Counted from the first letter of the stretch, positions 15,936-24,453 are shown. The stretch is DNA of 45,105 nt from Candidatus Aminicenantota bacterium (GCA_026393835.1 JAPKZK010000053.1:1-45105); one strand, 5' to 3'. Program-made: numbers and translations. The notes: generated by a model not told the origin, from the letters alone.

Positions 15936-15955
15936 ATCCGTGTTCGTCCGCGGCT
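15936..15955. repeat. Dispersed spacer repeat ATCCGTGTTCGTCCGCGGCT
   Basis: One instance of a short degenerate repeat (consensus about CCGTGTTCGTCCGTGGCT) also seen at about 32,838-32,870 and 33,656-33,724, with relatives at 10,870-10,899, 22,829-22,900 and 23,503-23,530. It touches the stop codon of the gene at 15954-17192. Confidence 0.6.
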
Positions 15956-17192
15956 AAACTTTCAATTGTTCAACACACGCGAGGGCGTCCTTGATATCGT
16001 CGCTCATGGAGGTGTAATTCCAGGAACCATACCTGCCGATGGAATATATGCCATACTCTTTCAACTTCTCCAGCGTGGGCGGCACAACTTGCGGCCAATT
16101 GGTGGTAAAAAGGACATACGATACGGGAATGATACGTGCGTCGAAAAAGACCACCTCCTCCCCTACCTCGATCACGTTTAATGCCTTCAAGGTAAACACG
16201 ATCTCTTCCCGGAGTTTTTCTTTATCGATGATGGTTCCGGGGGTTACGGTCTTTTCCAAATAACAGGCGGGGTGCGGATGCACCGGGTAAAACCCGGCCC
16301 GGTAAAAGGGGATATTCCTGTCCGCCAGGTAAACCCAATGAAACCGCTTGCGCTTCCGCTTTAAAATCACATTTACCAACAAGGTGGAAATATGATGGAA
16401 TTCCCGGGGCGACGGGAATAAATCCACGGGTTCGATTATCTTCACCAGGTTCTTCAAGGGCATGGAGGTAATAAGTTTATCATAAGCGTATTCGCTGACG
16501 GCGGTTTTCACCCGTTTCTTAAGTATATCGACGCCGGTAACCTCTTCATTTAAATGGATGCGGTCTGGGGTAATGGGCCCGGCATAGTTTTCGATAAAAT
16601 GCGTCAACGAGGACGCGGGATAATAGAAAACAGGGTTGTACCCGGTGTTGAAAAACTTCTTTCCCCCGGCCCCGGCAACAATGCGCTCTTTGTCCGGCGG
16701 CGGGATACTACCCCGGTCCATATTGGCAATGATCTCCCGCAAATCGATATTGTAATACCCGGTCAAAAATGGCTTGAAAAATAATTCGAACAGCGTCTTC
16801 CCGAAATTGATCGCTAAAAAATCATGCAAATTGGCCGCCGGCGTGAACCGGTTTTCCATGATCTCTTTGACTATCTTGTTTCTTACCGCAACGGGCAGGT
16901 AAGAGAGATGGAATTGAATCGGAAAAGGGATTAACCGGTCCAATGCAAAAGTTTTACTTTTCCGGTTAAACTTTTTAAATGTGCAGATACTTTGCACCAG
17001 GGTTTGAATGTCGGCTTTGTCCTGGAAATGGAAATAATGACCCCCAAAATCGAACCGGCAGCCGTCGGCCCGGTACTGGGTAGACAGGCCGCCCAGATAA
17101 TTTTCCTTTTCCAGCAGGAGATACTCTTTTTTCCCTTGCAGTTGCCTGGCGGCAGTTAGACCGGAAACCCCGGCGCCGATGATAACGATCAT
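15954..17192 (-). CDS. FAD-dependent amine-oxidase/UDP-galactopyranose-mutase-like protein
   Basis: 412 residues. The N-terminus is a Rossmann FAD-binding site, IVIIGAGVSGLTAAR, followed by LLLEKENYLGGLSTQYR and the FDFGGHYFH segment typical of UDP-galactopyranose mutase and protoporphyrinogen-oxidase-like flavoproteins. The C-terminus YGIYSIGRYGSWNYTSM is the second FAD-contacting region with a conserved aromatic/Arg cluster. The ATG overlaps the phosphosugar transferase stop by 4 bases (ATGA), giving translational coupling in a three-gene envelope operon. Members near glycosyltransferases often remodel nucleotide or lipid-linked sugars. The exact substrate is not determined. The 3' end abuts a dispersed repeat. 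Confidence 0.75.
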   Translation of the reverse strand: MIVIIGAGVSGLTAARQLQGKKEYLLLEKENYLGGLSTQYRADGCRFDFGGHYFHFQDKADIQTLVQSICTFKKFNRKSKTFALDRLIPFPIQFHLSYLPVAVRNKIVKEIMENRFTPAANLHDFLAINFGKTLFELFFKPFLTGYYNIDLREIIANMDRGSIPPPDKERIVAGAGGKKFFNTGYNPVFYYPASSLTHFIENYAGPITPDRIHLNEEVTGVDILKKRVKTAVSEYAYDKLITSMPLKNLVKIIEPVDLFPSPREFHHISTLLVNVILKRKRKRFHWVYLADRNIPFYRAGFYPVHPHPACYLEKTVTPGTIIDKEKLREEIVFTLKALNVIEVGEEVVFFDARIIPVSYVLFTTNWPQVVPPTLEKLKEYGIYSIGRYGSWNYTSMSDDIKDALACVEQLKV

Positions 17193-18196
17193 TCCATTTT
17201 CACTCTTGCCAGCACGGCCCCGAACACGACGAAAAAGAGCGCCACTGCCAGCGTGGTAACGATGGTAACGGTCTTATCGGTATAAAAATTCAAAATCACC
17301 AGGCCGCATAAGACGAGCTGAATCACCAGGATGATACTGACGGTCCGGGCAGTGGAAAGACCGTATTTTTTTTTCAACCGCAGCGCAAAATGATCCGGGC
17401 TGCCGAAAAATGGGGACTTCCCTTTCAGTAACCGTAAAACAATCACATAAACCATATCGAAAATGGGAATAGACAGGATCATGATCCCTGAAATAAACCC
17501 CAGGTCATTGTATACACTGTAATCCCCCAAAATAGTCAACGAACCGATAATGATTCCCAGCACCATGCTGCCGGCGTCCCCCAGGTAAATTTTCGCGGGT
17601 TCCCAGTTGAATTTCATAAAACCCAGCAGCGCCGCGGCCAGGCTCAAGGATAGAATGGATATCATGATCTTCTCATTATACAGGGAAATCACAAACAGGG
17701 TTAAACAGGAAAAAGCCCCGATAGAGGAGGAAAAACCATCCAGGATATCGATGATATTGAAGGCGTTAATAATGGAAAGCACCCACAAAAACGTCAGCAG
17801 GACATTTAACCAGGGGGGCAAAAATGATAGATTGATACGGATGCCGCTCTTAATAAGAATGTAAGTGGCCACCACCTGGAACAAAAATTTAGTGCCCGGG
17901 TTAATGGCTTTGAAATCATCGAAAAGCCCCACAATTAATAATATGGAACTGGCAAACAAAATTCCCAACAGCTCCTGGCTGAATTGGAACACCGGGAAAA
18001 GGCTGACCGGCGCTATAACGGCAAAATAGACGATCACACCCCCCATATAGGGCACCGGTTCCTTTTGTTTTTTTAACCGGTTGTCGGGAACATCCATCAA
18101 GTTGTACCGGTAAGCCACCTTCCTGATAATGGGGGTCCCGTAAATGACCAGTAAAAAGGAAAGCGCAAACGACAGGGCTAATTCGATCTCAACCAT
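17189..18196 (-). CDS. Undecaprenyl-phosphate sugar-1-phosphate transferase (WecA/MraY family)
   Basis: 335 residues, about ten hydrophobic segments. Family motifs: DVPDNRLKKQ with PVPYMGG near the N-terminus, GLFDDFKAINPGTKF (Mg2+-binding Asp pair), NAFNIIDILDG, AKIYLGDAGSM, and the cytoplasmic loop FGSPDHFALRL. The enzyme transfers a sugar-1-phosphate from a UDP-sugar to undecaprenyl phosphate at the inner membrane, starting an O-antigen-, teichoic- or exopolysaccharide-type glycan. It overlaps both neighbours: 8 bases with the GT2 gene upstream and 4 bases with the flavoprotein gene downstream. The operon thus holds an initiating transferase plus an extending GT2. Confidence 0.9.
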   Translation of the reverse strand: MVEIELALSFALSFLLVIYGTPIIRKVAYRYNLMDVPDNRLKKQKEPVPYMGGVIVYFAVIAPVSLFPVFQFSQELLGILFASSILLIVGLFDDFKAINPGTKFLFQVVATYILIKSGIRINLSFLPPWLNVLLTFLWVLSIINAFNIIDILDGFSSSIGAFSCLTLFVISLYNEKIMISILSLSLAAALLGFMKFNWEPAKIYLGDAGSMVLGIIIGSLTILGDYSVYNDLGFISGIMILSIPIFDMVYVIVLRLLKGKSPFFGSPDHFALRLKKKYGLSTARTVSIILVIQLVLCGLVILNFYTDKTVTIVTTLAVALFFVVFGAVLARVKME

Positions 18197-19175
18197 CTTG
18201 CTGCTTCTCCTTGTTACGAATTTCTTGCTCTTTGTCTTTTAACATTTTCCGCTTTGCCAATGCAATCTTGAAAAGTTTTCTTGATTTCATCAGGCTTATT
18301 ATAATTTTTGGAGAAAAAATTGTCAACAAACCCACCCAGGCGATATCTTTTACAATAATAAACGGGATGGCCCAGTAGAACCGCTTGAAACGAAAGTTTT
18401 TAATCAACGTTAAATACCGGTTCTTCACCAGGTGATATTTGATAAAGGTGGGCCGCGCCAACGCCAGAGAGAAACGTGAGAAACGCGACCAAAAACTTTT
18501 TTCCAGCGTGGCGCTGCGGAAATGGCAAACCCGGGCCCCGGGGAAAAACAGGACTTTCATGCCCAGCAGTTGGGCCCGCCACCCGATGTCGAAATCTTCC
18601 CAGAAAATAAAAAAATCCTCATCGTAATAATCATCCCCCAGTTTCAGAATTTCCAGGGCGGACCGCCGGAAGACCGTGGCGGCGCCGCACACGGAAAACA
18701 TGGGCTTTTCGTTAACGTCCACCCTGGCTAGGGGACGATTGAAACCGATCTCCCGGGGGTGTAGGGCTTTGGAATAGGTCTGCCCGGCGGAATCCACGGT
18801 GCGGTTATCGAAGCGCATGATTAAGGGGGAAAGCAGGGAAAGCCCCGGGTCCCCTTCAAATTTTTTTATGACGGCGGCGTTAAAATCCACATCCAGTATG
18901 ATATCGGCGTTGGCCGCCAATACCAGGTGGGAGTGGGTGTCACGGATGCCCATGTTGGCGCCTTTTGCATAGCCGCTGTTATAATCAAGCGCTATCTTTC
19001 GCAGTGAGGGGCAGTCTTTTTCAAAGGATTCGATGATTTTTAGAGATTCATCGGATGAATGGTTGTCCACCACCACGATTTCTTTAAAGGGAACAGACTG
19101 ATGGATGAGGGAGTTAATATTTTCTTCCAGGAACTGTTCCGAATTATAACTAATAACCACGACGGAGATATCCAC
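18189..19175 (-). CDS. Glycosyltransferase, GT2 family (rhamnosyltransferase-like)
   Basis: 328 residues. GT-A fold start VVVISYNSEQFLEENINSL, then VVDNHSSDES, the DxD-like region LAANADIILD, and the late EDFDIGWRAQLLG segment seen in RfbF/WsaF-like rhamnosyl transferases. A hydrophobic segment at about 270-295 (FYWAIPFIIVKDIAWVGLL) would anchor it to the inner membrane. The C-terminal tail is rich in Lys/Glu. It probably adds a deoxyhexose to the lipid-linked glycan begun by the next gene, with which it overlaps by 8 bases. Sugar identity is a guess. Confidence 0.85.
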   Translation of the reverse strand: MDISVVVISYNSEQFLEENINSLIHQSVPFKEIVVVDNHSSDESLKIIESFEKDCPSLRKIALDYNSGYAKGANMGIRDTHSHLVLAANADIILDVDFNAAVIKKFEGDPGLSLLSPLIMRFDNRTVDSAGQTYSKALHPREIGFNRPLARVDVNEKPMFSVCGAATVFRRSALEILKLGDDYYDEDFFIFWEDFDIGWRAQLLGMKVLFFPGARVCHFRSATLEKSFWSRFSRFSLALARPTFIKYHLVKNRYLTLIKNFRFKRFYWAIPFIIVKDIAWVGLLTIFSPKIIISLMKSRKLFKIALAKRKMLKDKEQEIRNKEKQQDG

Positions 19176-19219
19176 GAATCACCTTACCCGTATACCCCTT
19201 GCCCCCGGTAAAGATTCCA

Positions 19220-19332
19220 ACCGGCAGGTATAAAAATGAAGGAACAGGTAACGCCTGTTCGCCTGTTCCTTACATCTTGCTTACTTTCTTACTTGCTTAA
19301 GGTCGATTACCTGTCCTGTACTACCTGCCGGT
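19220..19332. repeat. Nested inverted-repeat element between operons
   Basis: Outer arms ACCGGCAGGTA (19220-19230) and TACCTGCCGGT (19322-19332) are perfect 11-bp inverses 91 bases apart. Inside lie GGAACAGG (19241-19248) and CCTGTTCC (19262-19269), plus repeated CTTACTT units. It could be a small MITE-like element or a strong RNA structure between the oxoamine synthase and the GT2 gene. Confidence 0.6.
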
Positions 19333-19337
19333 CCACA

Positions 19338-20519
19338 TTAAATAATACCCAGGGCTTTGCCGCCTTCCTTGAACCCTTTCAAAATAAATTCCAGGTCCTG
19401 GTCGGTATGGGTGGCGGTAAAGGAGGTTCGGATCAGGGCGTCTTCCGGCGGCACGGCCGGGGAGATAACCGGGTTGGTAAAGATGCCGTAATCCCTGAGA
19501 TAGCGCCACAACAGGAAAGTCTTTTCCATATCCCTGATAAAGACCGGGATAATCGGGGTCTGGGTGTTGCCGGTGTGGTAGCCCATGTCGGTTAATCCCT
19601 TGTTGATAATGCGGGTGATTTCCCACAGCCGTTCACGTCGCCAGGGTTCGGTCTTGATAATTTCCAATGCTTTATAAGCAGAAGCAAGAGAGGCTGGAGT
19701 AATCGAAGCAGAGAACATCAATGCCCGCGCCACATGTTTGATATACTGGATAATCTTACGGTCGCCGGCCACGAAACCGCCCAGCGAAGCAAAGGATTTG
19801 GAAAAGGTTGTCATGACAAGGTCTACATCATCCAGCACGCCGAAGTGTTCACAGGAGCCCCGGCCGTTTTTGCCCATCACGCCGACGCCGTGGGCGTCAT
19901 CTACCATGACGCGGGCGTCGTATTTTTTCGCAATGGCCACGATCTCCGGGAGATTGGCCAGGTCGCCTTCCATACTGAACACCCCATCAACGATAATGAT
20001 CTTACCCTTATCTTTGGAAACCGCTTTGATCTTCTTTTCCAGGTCCTCCATATCGTTATGCTTAAACTTGATTACATGGGCATAGGATAAACGGACGGCA
20101 TCCATGATGGAGGCATGGTCCATCCGGTCCAGGAGGATCACATCGTTTCTTCCCGCGATGGCAGAAATCGCTCCCAGGTTGGTCTGGAAACCGGTGGAAA
20201 AAGTTTGGGTTTCTTCTTTTCCCATAAATTCAGCCAGTTCTTTTTCCAGTTGCACGTGCAGGGAATAGGTCCCGTTTAAAAACCGGGAACCGCAGGTGGA
20301 GGAGCCATACTGATTTACAGCCGCGACGGTGGCTTCTTTTATTTTTGCGTCGTCAAACAAACCCAGGTAGTTATTGGACCCCACCATCAATGTTTTTTTA
20401 CCGTTGACCCACACATAGTTGCCTTCCACACGTTCAATTTCCGTAAAATAAGGATAAAGGCCGGACTCTTTAGCTTCTTCCGCCCTTCGGAACTCATAAC
20501 ATTTTTTAAAAATATCCAT
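19338..20519 (-). CDS. Alpha-oxoamine synthase, probable serine palmitoyltransferase
   Basis: 393 residues, fold type I PLP enzyme. PLP site: H135 (DRMDHAS), D207/H210 (VMVDDAHGVG), and the Schiff-base lysine K241 in TTFSKSFASLGG. The family condenses an amino acid with an acyl-CoA and releases CO2. The start GLYPYFTEIE and the sequence GSSTCGSRFLNGT resemble bacterial serine palmitoyltransferases more than KBL or BioF, suggesting 3-ketosphinganine formation for sphingolipids. No ketosphinganine reductase or acyl transferase is adjacent, so BioF-like or other AONS roles remain possible. It is on the same strand as the envelope operon but separated by a structured repeat. Confidence 0.75.
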   Translation of the reverse strand: MDIFKKCYEFRRAEEAKESGLYPYFTEIERVEGNYVWVNGKKTLMVGSNNYLGLFDDAKIKEATVAAVNQYGSSTCGSRFLNGTYSLHVQLEKELAEFMGKEETQTFSTGFQTNLGAISAIAGRNDVILLDRMDHASIMDAVRLSYAHVIKFKHNDMEDLEKKIKAVSKDKGKIIIVDGVFSMEGDLANLPEIVAIAKKYDARVMVDDAHGVGVMGKNGRGSCEHFGVLDDVDLVMTTFSKSFASLGGFVAGDRKIIQYIKHVARALMFSASITPASLASAYKALEIIKTEPWRRERLWEITRIINKGLTDMGYHTGNTQTPIIPVFIRDMEKTFLLWRYLRDYGIFTNPVISPAVPPEDALIRTSFTATHTDQDLEFILKGFKEGGKALGII

Positions 20520-20625
20520 TATTAAACTCCCGTTAGATTTTTTTGTATTTTTATACTTACCTGTGCTGCCTGCGCCGCGGCTTTCGACAAATACTTTTCC
20601 AGGTAATCCACTGTTCCGGTGTTAA

Positions 20626-21102
20626 TTACTTCTTGCCTTCTTTTTGATTTCTTATGGAAATGAAATCAGCATAAAATTTTTGATAAGTTTTCAAAGACCA
20701 GTTATCTTTAAAAACCGCCGTAAACACCACTTCTCCACTTATCTTATGTTTACCGATCAGGGAGTTGCCGTTGACTTTGAAGGGGATGGGAATATCTTTT
20801 GCCAGTTCCAGGTAGAGGGTATCGTTTTCCTGTTTCGACTGCAGGTCCAGTTCGGATGCGGTAAAAAAAACTTTCGGATAGGAGAGGTTCTCATTATCAT
20901 CCAGTTTGATCATGAATCCCAGGAAGGAAGATATTTTGATATCGCTCCTGGGTGTGATCTTAATTTTCAAAACCCCTCCCTGCCCCTGGCAGATGCTTGT
21001 CGGATTGACAATGGTATCGATCTTTAAATAATCTTCCTGGGAGTAGGAGGTTATGGTTAAGAAAAATAAACAAGTCAGAATAGTAAAAATCTTCTTTCGC
21101 AT
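20626..21102 (-). CDS. Exported DsbD N-terminal-like domain protein
   Basis: 158 residues. Residues 1-21 form a Sec signal peptide (MRKKIFTILTCLFFLTITSYS). The rest is a single beta-sandwich with the pattern ICQGQGGVLKIKITPRSDIKI and the later IPFKVNGNSLIGKHKISGEVVFTAVF, as in the alpha domain of DsbD-type thiol:disulfide interchange proteins. The catalytic Cys pair and the membrane part of DsbD are absent (only one Cys in the mature part). It may be a periplasmic stand-alone partner. It lies 106 bases before the oxoamine synthase; no clear terminator separates them. Confidence 0.6.
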   Translation of the reverse strand: MRKKIFTILTCLFFLTITSYSQEDYLKIDTIVNPTSICQGQGGVLKIKITPRSDIKISSFLGFMIKLDDNENLSYPKVFFTASELDLQSKQENDTLYLELAKDIPIPFKVNGNSLIGKHKISGEVVFTAVFKDNWSLKTYQKFYADFISIRNQKEGKK

Positions 21103-21164
21103 TTGGCCTATTTATACACCATTTCAATAGGAATGTCAATCCCTCTCATTTTCGGAGTTCACTT

Positions 21165-21878
21165 TCATTTTGAGTTCAGCGAAACATATTTCCTGATATG
21201 TTCCACGGTTTTTTCGAAGATACGATGGCCGAAGTCTTCCGAAGCGGCCAGGGGGTTTCCGTCCACGCCGGAGGGCCAGTATTTTTTCTTATCCCGGACA
21301 ATTTCGTATTCCGGGATTTCGTTGATGCCCACCGTAAACTTCGCGGTGTTTACCAGGTCGGGTCTCAGGTAGAGCATCAATGAAGTCTCCACTGCCCCGG
21401 CATGGAAGTCTTGCGTTGTATCCAGCCATTCCTCCGCAGCCTCGAGGTTCACATGGTATGAACACAGCAAGTGAAAAAACGCATCTTCCTTTGATTTCAT
21501 GAAATCCTCGGCCGCTTCCCGCAGGATAAAGAGTTGGCTCTCGTCGGCATGCCCGGAAATCAAAAAGAATTTCCGGAACCCCTGGCTATAGAGCGCCGAC
21601 ACGATCCCCTGCACCAGGTCGTACAACACCCGGGTGGGAATAGATATTGTGCCTTTATGGGAAGCGGAATTAAAGCATGGCCCGTAACTGATGACGGGTA
21701 GCATGGGTACATGTGTCAGGTCGGAAACCTGGTTCACGATATAGTTGACCAGCAGGGTATCCGTGCCCAGGGGTAAATGGGCGCCGTGCTGCTCGATGGA
21801 CCCTACGGGAATCAAAACAGCGTCCTGGGTTTCCAGGTATTCCCGGATATCCGTTGCGGTTAATTCTTCAATTTTCAC
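21165..21878 (-). CDS. Creatininase-family amidohydrolase
   Basis: 237 residues. The family signature PVGSIEQHGAHLPLGTDT (E29, H31, D40) supplies metal ligands. The SGHADES segment replaces the usual SGHGGN, and E in GAVETSLML supplies the last ligand. Relatives include creatinine amidohydrolase, FAPy deformylase and the mycofactocin protein MftE. The His/Gly change in the SGHADES motif suggests a divergent substrate. A promoter-like TTGAAA-17-TAAAAT lies upstream. It is divergent from the nucleotidyltransferase gene at 21996 and not tightly linked to the next gene downstream. Confidence 0.8.
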   Translation of the reverse strand: MKIEELTATDIREYLETQDAVLIPVGSIEQHGAHLPLGTDTLLVNYIVNQVSDLTHVPMLPVISYGPCFNSASHKGTISIPTRVLYDLVQGIVSALYSQGFRKFFLISGHADESQLFILREAAEDFMKSKEDAFFHLLCSYHVNLEAAEEWLDTTQDFHAGAVETSLMLYLRPDLVNTAKFTVGINEIPEYEIVRDKKKYWPSGVDGNPLAASEDFGHRIFEKTVEHIRKYVSLNSK

Positions 21879-21936
21879 GGACGGTTACCTCCTCTTACGG
21901 CAAGTGCCCATTGGAAAAGTTATTTTTAACAATCCT

Positions 21937-21965
21937 ATTTTATAATAAATAGGCCGGTATTTCAA
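21937..21965 (-). promoter_or_regulatory. Sigma-70-type promoter of the creatininase-family gene
   Basis: On the minus strand TTGAAA, a 17-base spacer and TAAAAT. The start codon follows about 58 bases later. On the plus strand a perfect TATAAT lies at 21941-21946 but without a good -35 box, possibly serving the divergent gene. Confidence 0.4.
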
Positions 21966-21995
21966 TAAATCAGGAAAAATGGTAAACTGGCAATT

Positions 21996-22778
21996 GTGAA
22001 AAACCATCAGGAACCATGTTTGACTGTGATTTTGCCCTGCGCCGGCGAAGGGAACCGGTTGGGGCTAACGACCCCCAAAGAGCTTTTTGAAATCGTCCCG
22101 GGAAAGCGGTTGATCGATTTTTCGCTGGAGCATATCCGGGCGCGGGGTGCGGGAAAAGTACACCCGGTAGTCGTGGTGGTGATTCGTCCCTGGAAAAAAG
22201 AAGTGGCCGAATATGTGGCAGCGAAACTCCCGGGAACCAGGGTTGAGACGGTTTTATTCAATGATGATTACAGCGAGTGGCCGGGTTCCGTATATTCCGC
22301 GGCGACGTTTTTTTCTCAATATAACCTGGCGCTGCTGCCGGATTCCTATCTCACTCTCGCCGGGGGCGCCCCCGGTACGCTGCTGGAAATGGTCCTGGCG
22401 GCATTGAAAAACCATAACGTGATCTTTGGAAGCGTCCCTTGTGCGTACCGCGACCGCGGCATGTTGATGAACCTCGGGGCGATGCGGGTGGAGCAAGGCG
22501 TGGTAACGGCTTTCCAGGATAAACCGCGGCAAGACCCGGAGATATTCAATAGTTTCTGGGGTTGTTACGGGTTCCGGCAAGAGTATGGCAAGGCGCTTTA
22601 TGATTTTTTGATCCGGTCTGTTCGGCATCAACCGGCATCCCTGGAGGAGCAGTCCTTTTATCCGCCGGGGAGTATTCCCCTCCAATCTTACCTGGACCTT
22701 GGGACATGGGAGAATATACGGAGATTTAGAGATCAAATTGAAGGAAATCAAATCCGAAATCCGAAATTCGAAATCTGA
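21996..22778 (+). CDS. Sugar-nucleotidyltransferase-like protein
   Basis: 260 residues from a GTG start. The N-terminus TVILPCAGEGNRLG followed by TPKELFEI matches the NTP-binding loop of glucose-1-phosphate thymidylyl/uridylyltransferases. Later, LLPDSYLTL, GSVPCAYRDRGM and FWGCYGFRQEYG correspond to the sugar-binding part. The final YLDLGTWENIRRF is also typical. It may activate a hexose-1-phosphate for the envelope genes nearby. The usual lysine of the thymidylyltransferase PK motif is present (PKE). The last seven codons lie in an AAATCCGAAATTCG repeat. A weak ribosome site makes the GTG start uncertain. Confidence 0.75.
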   Translation: MKNHQEPCLTVILPCAGEGNRLGLTTPKELFEIVPGKRLIDFSLEHIRARGAGKVHPVVVVVIRPWKKEVAEYVAAKLPGTRVETVLFNDDYSEWPGSVYSAATFFSQYNLALLPDSYLTLAGGAPGTLLEMVLAALKNHNVIFGSVPCAYRDRGMLMNLGAMRVEQGVVTAFQDKPRQDPEIFNSFWGCYGFRQEYGKALYDFLIRSVRHQPASLEEQSFYPPGSIPLQSYLDLGTWENIRRFRDQIEGNQIRNPKFEI

Positions 22779-22780
22779 AA
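22747..22780. repeat. AAATCCGAAATTCG tandem motif, left copy
   Basis: Three degenerate units of about 10 bases (AAATCCGAAATCCGAAATTC). An inverted counterpart lies at 24432-24453. Together they bracket the non-coding stretch and the second MNT/HEPN module. Confidence 0.55.
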
Positions 22781-23706
22781 CAAATCCCAATGATCAAAAA
22801 ATAAATGACCAAAACAAAATCAAATGCCCGCGAAATACGCAAAAAGCACGAAAGAAAAGGGGCCGCAGGTACGCGACGAACACGGAGGGACACGGGAATT
22901 TTCCCGGTTGTCCCTTTTATTTCCCATTTTTGTATAGCCCGGTTTTTACCCATCGAATCCTTATGCCGCACTTTCCGGCATATACATTAAGCCCGCCCAT
23001 CTACATATTATACCCAATTGAGCCTATATTGATCCTTTGGGGGGCGAAATTACCTTTTTTTGCTGCTATTCCCCTTTCGGGGCGCAGGTCTCACCTCTTT
23101 AAAGGCCCTGTATCAACTCTTCTTGTTATTGTACCACCCCTTTTTACTATTATCTCACACCTTCGGGCTCCTGCATCACCTCTTCAAAAATTTACAAAAA
23201 AAAATTTGGGGGGTGGTATCAGTCCCTTAAGGATCGATGCCGAGCCTTTGGGAATCGAATTAGCCCGGTTAGGATTGAGATCGATCCTTTTAGATGTAAA
23301 ATAAGAGCCACCGTAGAGTTGATATCATACCTTCGAGGAGTGATATAATAGAAAAAAGGAGTGGTCCCGGCGCTTAAAGGATTCAATTAATATCCCAGGG
23401 GGTTGGTATAGGAGTTCGATGCATCAATACACCGGCAAAAAAAGGCGTTACCCATTCAAAGTGAGAAAGAACCAGAATTTTTTTATAATAAACCCCTTGG
23501 TGAACCTTTGTGCCTTCGTGCCTTTGTGGCTATTTTCCTGGCAGGCGGAATAACGTCTATTAAGGAAGAAGAAAAGGGTTTTCCCGGCTGTCCCTTTTAT
23601 TTTTTCGGGCGCGAAACCGGGAAAGAATAAAGGAGAGAATGGGATAAAATAAAAAATTTCCTGGGCGAAAGTTGAAAAAAAAAGAGATTCGTAATATAAT
23701 CAAATT
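22781..23706. other. 925-base region without a convincing gene
   Basis: It contains two dispersed-repeat relatives (22,829-22,900 with GCACGAAAG and GACGAACACGGAGGGACACGG; 23,503-23,530 with GTGCCTTCGTGCCTTTGTGGC). It also holds a 10-bp inverted pair AAGGATCGAT (23229-23238) and ATCGATCCTT (23280-23289). A 201-codon open frame crosses the left part, but its composition follows the repeats and it has no recognisable domain. I see no tRNA or known RNA fold. Confidence 0.5.
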
Positions 23707-24012
23707 ATGGACGATATTCAGATAGTAACGGAGTTTAAAAAAAAGGCGCAAGAAGTTTACCCGGGAACTAAGGTGTATTTTTATGGTTCCAGGGTAAGCA
23801 GGACGAACCGCGACGACTCGGATTATGATGTGCTGGTAATACTGGATGAAGTCAACCCGGTAATCCGAGATACTGTCTATGATATTGCCTGGGAAATCGG
23901 TTTTAAGTATGATGCGATGATTTCCCCGGTGTTAGCAGGGAAAGAAGAATTTGTTAGGCTGACAGGGTCGCCGTTTTTTCACAATGTCATGCAAAATGGA
24001 TTAATCCTTTGA
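23707..24012 (+). CDS. MNT-type minimal nucleotidyltransferase, second pair
   Basis: 101 residues. The nucleotidyltransferase signature is FYGSRVSRTNRDDSDYDVLV: GS motif, then D-x-D with tyrosine between. The C-terminal half (DIAWEIGFKYDAMISPVLAG) matches the pol-beta MNT fold. The gene overlaps the following HEPN gene by 4 bases (TTGA), so translation is coupled. It is divergent from the pair at 3873-4626, having the same order MNT then HEPN. Antitoxin role inferred from pairing. Confidence 0.85.
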   Translation: MDDIQIVTEFKKKAQEVYPGTKVYFYGSRVSRTNRDDSDYDVLVILDEVNPVIRDTVYDIAWEIGFKYDAMISPVLAGKEEFVRLTGSPFFHNVMQNGLIL

Positions 24013-24407
24013 GAGAAGAAATAAAAGAGATCGTTAAATATAGGATTGAGCAGGCGGAAGACGCTCTCAAAGATGCAGTTCTCCTTTTCAATTCGGGCGG
24101 AGGTCTGAGAAGTGTAATAAACCGTTCCTATTATGTGATGTTTTATGCCACATTGGCGTTAATTGCAGCCAAAGGGATGGGGAGTTCAAAACACTCAAAT
24201 GCAATTTCGATTTTCGATAAGGAGTATGTTAAAACCGGGTATTTTTCAAAGGAGATGAGTAAACTACTTCATAAGGCATTTAATTTGAGGGTGGAATCGG
24301 ATTATAAAGAGTTCAATATAATTTCGCGTGATGAGACATCGATAATACTGGAAGGAGCGAAATTTTTTTTGGAAACAATTAAGACTTTTCTAAATCCTTT
24401 AGTGTGA
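24009..24407 (+). CDS. HEPN-domain protein, second pair
   Basis: 132 residues from a TTG start that overlaps the MNT stop. No better in-frame start exists before the conserved region, which supports the TTG and translational coupling. The HEPN core is LRSVINRSYYVMFYATLALIAAKG, then GSSKHSNAISIFDKEYVKTG and a final amphipathic helix. As in the first pair, the catalytic His of Rx4-6H is not evident, so this is the PF05168-like HEPN branch. Presumed RNase-like toxin or a nucleotidylated partner. Confidence 0.8.
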   Translation: MREEIKEIVKYRIEQAEDALKDAVLLFNSGGGLRSVINRSYYVMFYATLALIAAKGMGSSKHSNAISIFDKEYVKTGYFSKEMSKLLHKAFNLRVESDYKEFNIISRDETSIILEGAKFFLETIKTFLNPLV

Positions 24408-24431
24408 TTTGATTTTCCTTACCGGCTTCAA

Positions 24432-24453
24432 CGGATTTCGAATTTCGAATTTA
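24432..24453. repeat. AAATCCGAAATTCG motif, right copy (inverted)
   Basis: CGGATTTCGAATTTCGAAT is the reverse complement of the motif at 22747-22780. It lies 25 bases past the HEPN stop. Confidence 0.55.

Noticed and set aside
23229..23289. 10-bp inverted pair AAGGATCGAT/ATCGATCCTT as an attachment or terminal repeat
   Set aside because: No gene between the arms, no duplication of target, and GATCGAT words are common in this window.
22699..23304. 201-codon plus-strand open frame after the nucleotidyltransferase
   Set aside because: Its N-terminal part is the last bases of another gene read in a different frame; the rest follows repeat words and low-complexity sequence. No domain, no ribosome site.
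23608..23626. TTTTTCGGGCGCGAAA resembling the DGR-type hairpin
   Set aside because: Arms are shorter and imperfect and there is no variable region nearby; probably chance.
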